A stretch of DNA of 64,000 nt from Podospora pseudocomata (taxonomy: Eukaryota; Ascomycota; Sordariomycetes; Sordariales; Podosporaceae), in contig NC_085887.1 of NCBI RefSeq assembly GCF_035222375.1, positions 905,501 through 969,500 of the forward strand, read 5' to 3'. Positions 33,027-42,884 of the stretch are shown in pieces. The translations under genes and the position numbers were made by a program. Below the pieces are notes generated by a model, which worked only from the letters and a program-made list of their open reading frames with translations, had not been told where the DNA came from and did not search any database. Position 1 is the first letter of the stretch; each line of letters starts with the position of its first letter.

Positions 33027-36000
33027 ATGGGCCTAGCTATATACCTGGTCATCTTCCTGCTCTCAATTGCAGTCCTCTACTACCAGGCCACGAAGAGCAT
33101 CCCCAGCCGACTCAACTCCGACCAAGCTCCGAAATCAAGATTTGAGCTCGTTCCAGCGTGCGCCAGTGGTTTACCGACGAGGGCGGACGGGATTGAGTAA
33201 GCACCTCTAGCGCTACTACGAGTGAAGCTTTCTGACAGAGGCAGTATTATCTTTGTACACGGCCTAGGGTCCAACCCCGACTCGACATGGCGGGCGACGA
33301 AACATGCGACGAGACAAGCGACGACGACCGATATACCTGAAGAAGCGGCGACGGACAACGAGCAGTTTGTGAACTGGGTCAGCGACTTTCTCCCTAGTGA
33401 CCTCCTTCCGGCGGTCAGCAGAGATGTCCGCCTATTCTTTTACAACTACGATTCATACTGGAAGAGGGATGCGGTGCACACACGGTTGACAAACCTTGGG
33501 AATGAACTGCTTGAGCATATCGGAGGGATCCGGATGTCCGAAACGGTGGGTGTGAAGATAGACCCAGCTTTGGACTCGACTCTTGGGGCACTGCTAACGC
33601 GCTCCAACTCTAGGAGCAAAGCCGGAGCTTGATCTTTGTAGCACATAGTTTTGGGGGGCTCGTGGTTAAACGGGTAAGCTAGGAACCACTTGTGATAACG
33701 ACGCGCCTAACTTCTAGAAGGCACTTGTTCAAGCCCGAGCGAGTCGAGACTTTGGCCACGTCGCGGAGCATGTTCAAACAATTATCTTCCTGGGTACGCC
33801 GCATCGCGGGACCAGTTTCGGCCTATGGGGTTGGCTTGCGGCAAAGGGCCTCCAGCCTCTCGGGTCGAACCCGTCAATCCTGGCCGATTTGGAGTATGAT
33901 TCATTTTCGCTACACGACTTGCATAAGGATTTTATGGCGGTGGCTCCAGAGGATTTGCGTGTGTTTAACTTCTTTGAGAAGCGGCCGACATGTATTCTTC
34001 GGCTATGGTTCGTTCGGCTAGAGCGACTTGTAAGTATGTCGGATGTTAGCATGGATGGAGCGCTAATAGCAGACACAGTGTGTCCATGAGCAATCCGCCA
34101 CATATGAGGGCCGAAATGTTCAAAACATTGGGCTATCGGTCGATCACTTTGGGCTCAACAAATTTGCGTCGAAGAACGAAAGCTATCAGTCAATACTTTC
34201 GAAACTTACCGAATCAGTGAGAGCCTCCGCTCGGCCAGTGAAGCATCACTACGCTGTACCGCTCGGGAGGGTATATACCTATACGGAGCGGGTCGGACTG
34301 TCGGCGGAACTCGAGCAGAAGTTGCATATAAGGCATGAGAAAGCAAGCGTTCCATATGCAGTCTCTGTTTACGGATTGGGCGGTGTTGGTAAGTCGCAGC
34401 TAGCGCTGGACTACGCCGAGAAGCACAAACATGATTACAACCCAATTCTCTGGATAGACGCGACGGACGAGGAGACAGTACGATCTAGCTTTAAGATATG
34501 TGCTGCGGAGCTGGGACTCACAGTGGAGGGCGGCGAAAACCAAGGATCGATTATTACGGATGCAGGGGTCCGGGCAGTACTTAGATGGCTTTGCGACCGA
34601 AGTGAGGCGGATGACGAATGGCTTTTGATTGTGGATAATGCCGACGACGTTAGCTGGGGGATCCAGAAGGTCATGCCGAAGGGAAACCGAGGAAGGGTTA
34701 TTATTACCAGCCGAGACGAGCAAAGTATCAAGTTAGTCGGCGGGACCTGCGAATCGGTCTGTGTTGGCGACATGTCGCCACCGGAAGGGAGGGCGCTTCT
34801 CCTCCGACATCTGCAACTCGACGAAGAGCTGGCCCCTGGGGGCATCAAAGACGACTGTGATAGGCTGGTGAAAAAGCTGGAATTCTTAGCACTTGCCATT
34901 GATATTGCTGGCGCCTATATCGGTAGCCATTCTCCTTCTGACAAGGCTTTGCAGCGATACCTCGCGGACTATGAGAGGCACCGCGACGAGCTCCTCCAGA
35001 CGGACTTTTTTAAAGGGTTATTGGCGACGGAGAAGACGGTGTGGACAGTATGGGACACCACGCTCGAGAAGATCGCGATGGAAAATAAAGGCCTGCAACC
35101 TGATGTATTGCTGACGTTTCTTGCTCATTTTAAGGGCGGTATTATCCAGGATGAGATGTTTCGTCTGGCCAGTCGTGGCATGGAAAAGGTCAAGGCTAAT
35201 ATGGGGGAAAAGGAGAGCGAAGGGATACCCTTTCATCTCCAGCAATTCCTTCCACTCGCCGGAGACAAATGGGATGATTTTCGATATCAGCAGGGCTGCC
35301 GTCTACTGCTCCGTTATAGCTTGTTGCAGCGAGTCGACGGGGGGTGGGCTGGCGTGACAATGCATGGCCTGGTTCGGTGGCGGGCAATGCTAAGCCACCG
35401 AAGCTGGCCATGGCGGCAGTGGTATATGGTATTTGTTTTGGCAGCGTGCTGTCAGAACATCGAGGAGGAAGAGCCTGAGTTCCGTCGACATCTAGTTGGA
35501 CACTTGCCAGATATTCATAGGGATAATGGCCAGGAACGGGAGTATTTATTGAGATATTCAAGTTTCATCGGGGCGACGATAGGAAGAATATATTACGACG
35601 AAGGCCGGTGGGAGGAGGCCGAGAAGCTGTTTGTGCAGGTGATGGAGACTCGGAAGATCAAGCTTGGGGCCGATCATCCAGATACGTTAAGGAGTATGGC
35701 CAACTTAGCGTCGACATACAGGAACCAGGGCCGGTGGGAGGAGGCCGAGAAGCTGGAGGTGCAGGTGATGGAGACGAGTAAAATTAAGCTTGGGGCCGAT
35801 CATCCAGATACGCTAACGAGCATAGCCAACTTGGCGTCGACATACAGGAACCAGGGCCGGTGGGAGGAGGCCGAGAAGCTGCAGGTGCAGGTGATGGAGA
35901 CGAGTAAGACCAAGCTTGGGGCCGATCACCCTAATACGCTGACAAGCATGGCCAACTTAGCGTCGACATTTTGGAACCAGGGCCGGTGGGAGGAGGCCGA

Positions 36001-38371
36001 GAAGCTGTTTGTGCAGGTGATGGAGACTCGGAAGATCAAGCTTGGGGCCGATCACCCAGATACGCTGACGAGCATGGCCAACCTAGCGTTGACATTTTGG
36101 AACCAGGGCCGGTGGGAGGAGGCCGAGAAGCTGTTTGTGCAGGTGATGGAGACTCGGAAGATCAAGCTTGGGGCCGATCACCCAGATACGCTGACGAGCA
36201 TGGCCAACCTAGCGTTGACATTTTGGAACCAGGGCCGGTGGGAGGAGGCCGAGAAGCTGCAGGTGCAGGTGATGGAGACGAGCAAGAGCAAGCTTGGGGC
36301 CGATCATCCAGATACGCTGACGAGCATGGCCAACTTAGCGTCGACATACAGGAACCAGGGCCGGTGGAAGGAGGCCGAGAAGCTGCAGGTGCAGGTGATG
36401 GAGACGAGTAAGACCAAGCTTGGGGCCGATCACCCTAATACGCTGACGAGCATGGCCAACTTAGCGTTGACATTTTGGAACCAGGGCCGGTGGGAGGAGG
36501 CCGAGAAGCTGCAGGTGCAGGTGATGGAGACGAGTAGGACCAAGCTTGGGGCCGATCACCCTAATACGCTGACGAGCATGGCCAACTTAGCGTTGACATT
36601 TTGGAACCAGGGCCGGTGGGAGGAGGCCGAGAAGCTGCAGGTGCAGGTGATGGAGACTCGGAAGACCAAGCTTGAGGCCGATCATCCAGATACGCTGACG
36701 AGCATGGCCAACCTAGCGTCGACATTTTGGAACCAGGGCCGGTGGGAGGAGGCCGAGAAGCTATTTGTGCAGGTGATGGAGACGAGTAAGACCAAGCTTG
36801 GGGCCGATCACCCAGATACGCTAACGAGCATGGCCAACTTAGCGTCGACATACAGGAACCATGGCCGATGGGAGGAGGCCGAGAAGCTGCAGGTGCAGGC
36901 GATGGAGACGAGTAAGATCAAGCTTGGGGCCGATCACCCAGATACGCTGACGAGCATGGCCAACTTAGCGTCGACATACAGGAACCAGGGCCGGTGGGAG
37001 GAGGCCGAGAAGCTAGAGGTACAGGTGATGGAGACGAGTAAGACCAAGCTTGGGGCCGATCACCCTAATACGCTGACGAGCATGGCCAACTTAGCGTTGA
37101 CATTTTGGAACCAGGGCCGGTGGGAGGAGGCCGAGAAGCTAGAGGTACAGGTCGTGGAAACTCGGAAGACCAAGCTTGGGGCCGATCATCCAGATACGCT
37201 GACAAGCATGGGCAACTTAGCGTCGACATTTTGGAACCAGGGCCGGTGGGAGGAGGCCGAGAAGCTGCAGGTGCAGGTGATGGAGACGAGTAAGACCAAG
37301 CTTGGGGCCGATCACCCAGATACGCTGAGGAGCATAGCCAACTTAGCGTCGACATACAGGAACCAGGGCCGGTGGGAGGAGGCCGAGAAGCTGGAGGTGC
37401 AGGTCATGGAAACTCGGAAGACCAAGCTTGGGGCCGATCATCCAGATACGCTGACAAGCATGGGCAACTTAGCGTCGACATACAGCAACCAGAGCCGATG
37501 GGAGGAGGCCGAGACGCTGGAGGTGCAGGTGATGGAGACTCGGAAGACCAAGCTTGGGGCCGATCACCCTAATACGTTGACGAGCATAGCCAACTTAGCG
37601 TCGACATATAGGAACCAGGGCCGGTGGGAGGAGGCCGAGAAGCTGGAGGTGCAGGTCATGGAAACTCGGAAGACCAAGCTTGGGGCCGATCATCCAGATA
37701 CGCTGACAAGCATGGGCAACTTAGCGTCGACATTTTGTAACCAGGGCCGGTGGGAGGAGGCCGAGAAGCTAGAGGTGCAGGTGATGGAGACGAGTAAGAC
37801 AAAGCTTGGGGCCGATCACCCAGATACGCTGACGAGCATAGCCAACCTAGCGTTGACATTTTGGAACCAGGGCCGGTGGGAGGAGGCCGAGAAGCTGCAG
37901 GTGCAGGTGATGGAGACGAGCAAGATCAAGCTTGGGGCCGATCACCCAGATACGCTGACGAGCATGGCCAACTTAGCGTCGACATATAGGAACCAGAGCC
38001 GGTGGGAGGAGGCCGAGAAGCTGCAGGTGCAGGTAACGGAGACTCGGAAGACCAAGCTTGGGGCCGATCACCCTAATACGCTGAGGAGCATGGCCAACCT
38101 AGCGTTGACATTTTGGAACCAGGGCCGGTGGGAGGAGGCCGATAAGCTGGAGGTGCAGGTCATGGAAACTCGGAAGACTAAGCTTGGAGCCGATCACCCA
38201 GATACGCTGACGAGCATGGCTAACCTCGCTTTTACTTGGAAAAGCCAAGGACGACACGCAGACGCTTTAACACTGATGAAGAACTGTGCTCAAGCTCAGC
38301 AGCGAGTGCTTGGCGACGAGCATCCATACACACTAAAGTCTCTGGCCACCGTAGCTAAGTGGAGTAGTTAG
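33027..38371 (+). CDS. NLR: membrane anchor, alpha/beta-hydrolase, NB-ARC, TPR array
   Basis: Exons: 33027-33196, 33239-33545, 33614-33673, 33718-34029 and 34079-38371, joined by short GT-AG introns, giving 1,713 residues without a stop. Order: an N-terminal hydrophobic anchor (residues 3-20, LAIYLVIFLLSIAVLYY); a SesB-like hydrolase domain with FVHGLGSNPDSTW (about 62), nucleophile Ser171 in VAHSFGG and FLGTPHRG; a linker with VHEQSATYEG; NB-ARC with P-loop GLGGVGKSQLAL (about 382), Walker B LLIVDNADD and GRVIITSRD; then 21 near-identical 42-residue TPR units (792-1673) and one diverged unit. Fungal NLRs sense non-self through C-terminal repeats and trigger cell death or defence through the N-terminal domain. 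All nucleotide-binding motifs are intact, so it is probably functional. It is divergent from the DUF6601 gene. Confidence 0.93.
35603..38248 (+). repeat. Tandem array of 21 units of 126 bp coding TPRs
   Basis: Exactly 2,646 bp, or 21 x 126 bp, with the frame kept. Each unit encodes GRWEEAEKL-x-VQVMET-x-K-x-KLGADHP and continues TL-x-S-x-x-NLA-x-T-x-x-NQ. Differences concentrate at a few positions of the 42: residue 10 (F/E/Q), 17 (S/R), 19 (I/T/S), 27 (D/N), 30 (T/R), 32-33 (M/I, A/G), 37 (S/L) and 39-40 (YR/FW/YS/FC). The rest is almost constant at DNA level. Such mosaicism indicates concerted evolution by recombination, with variation kept at presumed recognition positions. Confidence 0.97.
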
Positions 38372-38431
38372 AATGGGTTTTTATTTTATGTGTCGGTATA
38401 ATCGAATGCTGCATCCTATCTTATCTTACCT

Positions 38432-38475
38432 AATATGGCTGAGCGTGTTGGCCAGTCCGCGGTGATAGAAGGTTC
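38432..38475 (+). repeat. Fragment of the LTR found at 30882-31125
   Basis: The block TATGGCTGAGCGTGTTGGCC and the following 24 bases match positions 31001-31044 of the solo LTR with few changes. It lies 60 bp after the NLR stop codon, so related LTR sequence brackets the DUF6601-NLR pair. The ends of this copy are not recognisable. Confidence 0.75.
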
Positions 38476-38627
38476 TTTTTTTCGCACCGGTGGGCGTTAT
38501 GGGCGTTGTGGCTTGAAGCTTTTAGAGGTTCTTTCAGAGTTTTTTCATCCTCAATCAATGTTCAGGTAGTTGCGGAGTCCTCTGAAGTTGAGGATTCTTT
38601 CAGAGGTTCTTACTGGTTTGCCAAAAT

Positions 38628-38850
38628 GTGACGATCCCCTGTCCAGAACCTTTGAAAGGGATACCGGTTGAAGGCGAACTTCGAGATCATGGATCAGAGC
38701 AGCTAAACAGTGCACAACAAGATGTCTCAATGTAAACACTCAGGATACCGTGAATATAAGCTGTGATTGCATACTCCGGAACTATCTACAAACTATCTAG
38801 TTCCTTCGTAGATATATCTTTCCTTTCATTCAAGTGCTCGTCCGACTACG
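38628..38850 (+). repeat. Degenerate LTR fragment (TGTCACGA family), plus orientation
   Basis: It begins TGTGACGATCCCCTG and continues CCAGAACCTTTGAAAGGG, matching the reverse complement of 24293-24338. A later match (CCGGAACTATCTA) supports a shared LTR. The right boundary is uncertain. The 38372-38627 stretch before it holds only the small LTR fragment and no gene. Confidence 0.55.
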
Positions 38851-39324
38851 AGCCCGATCACTCCTAGCACATTGCAGGATGCAATGTGCTAGGCTCGTCT
38901 TGGCACCATAGCACTTCCATCTGGCTCCCATAGTTTGTTCCCTTACTGCAATGCCAAATCCGTCTTTTCTATCGTCCGCCGACGTCGTGTTCGCGGTGTA
39001 CGCAGAGATGGGGTTAACGCCGAAAGTTGGGGTTAACTCACGGGCCACACTACCAAGCGGAAAACAAAAGAAAAGGGGAGAAAAAGGGTCAAAGAAACAA
39101 AGCCAAGCTTCAAGCCAAACGCCCATCCCGTTTCCCGGCAACCAGCTAGGGTGGGAAGTACAAACAGGGATTTCCATATAATATTTATATCAAGGCCCGA
39201 GGAAAATCCACGGAAGAGAGGAATCACAAACATTAGAAACATTGCAATCCGTTTACCCGCCCCATCCCCCACAAAAGTGCATCCCGTGCAAATCCCAAGC
39301 CATCACATACACATACGTCACAAA
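38851..39324. other. Spacer, nothing recognised
   Basis: About 470 bp. It includes a 15-bp inverted repeat around GCACATTGCAGGATGCAATGTGC (38866-38891) that can form a hairpin. The right part should be the 5' region of the helicase-type pseudogene. Confidence 0.35.
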
Positions 39325-40440
39325 ATGCATGCGTTTGACGAAACGTTCATGTTGTTACGCCAGCAGCGGGTTGTCATTTGCAGGTCGTGCCACCACGCCG
39401 TATTGCCCGGTTCGGTTCGGACACACGTTAACACACAACACCGTTATTTGTCAAAACCGGAGCGGCGGCAAATCGTCGAACGGGCGTTGGAGTTGGAGAA
39501 AGAAAGCGTTTTATCATGAGATATCAACGGCATCCGGTTTCCCGGCCGAGAAGATGCCGCCGTTCCACGAAGAGCAGAAGGGCCAGATGATGGAGCGGTA
39601 CACCGAATCGTGGAAACTCGGCAGTGGCGTAGATATGGCGGACGTGCCGTTTGAAAGCCGCAGGAGCAGCAGAAACAGCGGAAACAGCAGATATTACAGG
39701 GTCCACGGCAGACGTAGGAGCAGACGGCGAATCGGAGCAAGACGAAGGAAGCGGCGAGAGGGAGAGCTGCCCCAGACCCGAGGCCGGGCAAGGAGAGGGG
39801 AGTATCCGGAACCAACGGCCGGCATACCAGTTCACCGCAGACCAGGCCCAGGCGTGGAAGCATTTGCAAGAAGCCGCATACACATGTATGATGACGGGGA
39901 ACCCGGGGCCACATTCGGGGATCAGGGATGATGAGGGGGCCGAGGAAACAGCCGAGAAAGGGGAGGATAGGTTAGACCCGGACGGAGCCCCGGTAAATGG
40001 CCAAGGTATGCGATGGTTAGAACGATGCATGTTGGAATTTTACGTCACGTTGTTGGACCATGCCATTGGCGACAACGAGTTTCAAAACGCGTTATATAGC
40101 TGTTTGGCCATGTCGGGGATCAACGTCGCGCACGGGTGGAGGAGCGCGTGGGTCTATACGCCCCGGTTGTCCGCCATTGTGACGGTGGCCCGGATGTTGG
40201 TGTTGTACAGGGCCGAACAGGAGCGGGACGACGAGATCGAGCAGCGCCGAGACGAGTGCGAAACGCAGCAGGAAACGCAGCAGAACGCGAGGAGCCATTT
40301 CGACCGGGTTTGAGAAATGGTCCAGCGGTTCATGACCATCGCCGCGTTCGACGGACAGCCGTCGCCGATGGATTCGATATTGCGGTTACGAGCATACGGC
40401 AAGGCGATCTCGTACGGCAGAGAAACTATGGCGTTCACGG
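39325..40440 (+). pseudogene. N-terminal region of a large C2H2/helicase-type fungal protein
   Basis: It opens at the ATG at 39325 with a C2H2-like finger (VICRSCHHAVLPGSVRTHVN). It breaks to another frame near 39519 (GFPAEKMPPFHEEQKGQ) and to a third near 39690. The last frame includes AYQFTADQAQAWKHLQEAAY, MLEFYVTLLDHAIGDNEFQN and YTPRLSAIVTVARMLVLYRA. A TGA at 40311-40313 interrupts it, after which the frame resumes (EMVQRFMTIAAFDGQPSPMD) and fades near 40440. This pattern matches the N-terminal part of a dispersed fungal family that carries a RecQ/DEAD-type helicase further on and is often found near telomeres or on accessory chromosomes (from memory). The helicase domain is absent. Confidence 0.65.
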
Positions 40441-41417
40441 CCGCGCGGCTGAACCACCGCTCATTTCATCCATGCAGCCATCACTGGGACCGAGCTTCTT
40501 GCGGCCATCGCCGCATCCCACCCTTGGGAGTGCAAATCTCACTGATGTCACCACGGCTGAAATATATGTGCAGCAAACTTCCCGAGGCCGTCTCCCTAGT
40601 ACCTCAAAGGTACGAGTTTCCCGATATTCTGTAGGGCATCGTTCACTTTACTCTTAAGGGCGTCCACCTTAATGCGGTCCGTTACCCCGGCCAGGTCTGC
40701 AAGCTTGATAAGATAAACTGGGAGTATAGTGACCTTCCTTGCTTTAGGGCCTCAGATAAACGCATAGACTCTCTCAAGACGTCCGTCGTTATATCTTAAC
40801 CCTCAGGAGGGAACGCCAGTTAGTGTATTCGTCCTGTTAGTCGCGGGACGTTCCGTGGCCTTGGTCGGTAAAGACAGGAGGTTCGGTGCCCCTGGACCTG
40901 GTTTGAAATGTGGATTTGGCGACCTGCTGCGGTCTCGTCGGCGTCATGGTGGTCGCCGGGTGTGGGTGGGCGTCAGGGAGGGGGAAGGGGTTATTGCCAG
41001 GTCTTGAGCATAGGGGGCTGGAGCATCCTCTGGGATTTGCCCAATTCCGAACAGCTCTTTCTGCATTTGGCCTACCAAATGCACTAATGCGCCAAATGCA
41101 CCCACATCTTGGTATGTGGTATGCCGCTACACAGCCTTTTGTTGCCACTCATGATTCGAGAAATCACAGATTACTGACATTGGAGTTTCCCAGGCTGAGT
41201 TTTACCACAACAACAGCGCACTCGTCAATGGAAAAATTACCTACCGTTCGTCACCCCCAAGGCTGCGGCTCTGGTGGTTTCGGCTAACAAAACATTAGAC
41301 ATATTCAGCACCACTGATCAGAAGTGGAGGAAGATATAAAAATGGTGGGACAATAGAATTCCTTCCGTGTCAAGTTGGGGGCTATCTTTTTTTTATTTAA
41401 GTAAGCTCTTTTTTCTA
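40441..41417. other. Spacer, nothing recognised
   Basis: About 980 bp between the truncated helicase-type pseudogene and the kinase pseudogene. Short frames are not convincing. No terminal repeat that would explain the truncation at 40440 was found. Confidence 0.35.
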
Positions 41418-42533
41418 CTAGGTTTTATTTTTCGGAGATAAAATGTGTTTACATTCCCCATAAAAAAATACATAACGTAACGTTATTGACCTGTAGGGCA
41501 TAAGTAATCTTCCAACTCGGTCCGGCCGTTTCGCAGGCACATGGTGAAGCAAAGACATCGGCAAAGGTCGGATGATGTACTGAACAGCTCCTCGGTCTGA
41601 TGGATACTGTGATTTGGCAATTCCATTGTCAATCCAGATGTCCTGAGGTGTACCCGATGGGCAAGGCGGGACAGCATTTCCTTCCAACCCAAGCATGAAA
41701 TGCCAAACGAGTAACCCAAACGAATAGTTGTTGGCCTTGAATAACTTCTCCACCGTCAATGCTCGATCCTCTACCACCTCGGGAGCTTGCCATCCCGGTG
41801 TCCCTCCGAGTCCCGCTCCACCAAGATTGCTACTCTCCAAATCATCAACTGAGAGCCCAAAATCTGCCAACTTTGCCATCGGTCGGTTTGTGCGAGTTGG
41901 AAATATCAGAACGTTCGTCGGTTTGAGATCTCCATACACCAACTTGCATTCGTGAATTGCGTCTAGTCCATTGGCAATGTCGAGACAAAGCAAATACCTA
42001 GTGGCTGTCGGTGCCTCGGCTCATCCAGGCCGTGAAACCAAACTCCATGACCAGTGCGACCGGACGCTGGACAGTGGAGACTAGCACCAGGAAAGAAGGT
42101 GTACGATGTTTGGATGTTGCCTCAGTGCTGGCGTGGTCAATGCATTTACTTCGAGTCTGATATGCTCCAAATGGCGGCATGTCAATTTTTTTGTGTAGTC
42201 CACAGCACTGTTCGGGTCTAGTTCGAACTTTGGGTGTTTAACAGCAACGGGGCAGGCAGCCATCGCGCCCTCATGAGCCCAGAAAAGCTCGGTTTTTAAC
42301 ACCTTGAACTGGCCGCCTTGACCGACAAACTCGCCATAATCAGGAACCATGGCCGGGCCTGAGATGTCTGCAGAGGTGAGCATATCAATGACATCTTCTA
42401 GCAAACGGATCGATTTAGAATCAGTTCCCGAATAACCATCATGATGAGTGCCATCTGCTGACGGCAAATATCTTGATGAGCGGAGACGGCTATAGGTTTG
42501 AGTGGGCTTGGTGTAGGGATTCGAGCTCTCCAT
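41418..42533 (-). pseudogene. Protein kinase, broken by two frameshifts
   Basis: From the ATG at 42533 the first frame gives a Ser/Thr-rich leader, a glycine-loop region (FVGQGGQFKVLK), the VAIK-type Lys in CPVAVKHPKFEL and HPNIVHLLSWC, then a stop at about 42085. A second frame gives RPVALVMEFGFTAWM, with a stop at about 41999. A third frame gives LCLDIANGLDAIHECKLVYG, the catalytic loop YGDLKPTNVLIF (Tyr replaces the usual His), DFG in KLADFGLSV and APE in GWQAPEVV. About 20 residues of the hinge region are missing. The catalytic Asp, DFG and APE survive, so the ancestor was probably an active kinase. It lies divergent from the caspase-like pseudogene starting near 42885. Confidence 0.75.
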
Positions 42534-42884
42534 GATCGCAACAAAGCTGCAGGGCAACGACACTGATGTGAGAACAGTGGTAAGCGCAAATCCGAAACTG
42601 CACTGCGATGAGGCTCGGTGCAAACCCAACAAAACTTGCTGCCCAACCATGATTCAAATCAACCGTCACGTGGTTGTGCGTCTGGTCAATCTGCAAAACG
42701 GGAGGCTGCCGCATGGAACTGCTGATTTGAGTGCACTGGTCCTTCTTCGTTTACACATTTGGCCCACGGATACCCGACACCCCGCCGAAGATACACAATT
42801 CCTCTCCTCGTTCGCCATTCCTCATGTTGCAAAATCCAAACATGGCAGCATGTCCTGAAACATCTCATTGGATATCAAACCTCA

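Noticed and set aside
35603-38248. Several open frames of 60-146 codons on both strands inside the TPR array (for example peptides with SAYLGDRPQA repeats).
   Set aside because: They are shadows created because each 126-bp unit is a multiple of three, which keeps other frames open too; they have no independent family similarity.
35603-38248. Direct repeats resembling a CRISPR-like array.
   Set aside because: The units are contiguous 126-bp coding repeats without spacers in a eukaryotic gene.
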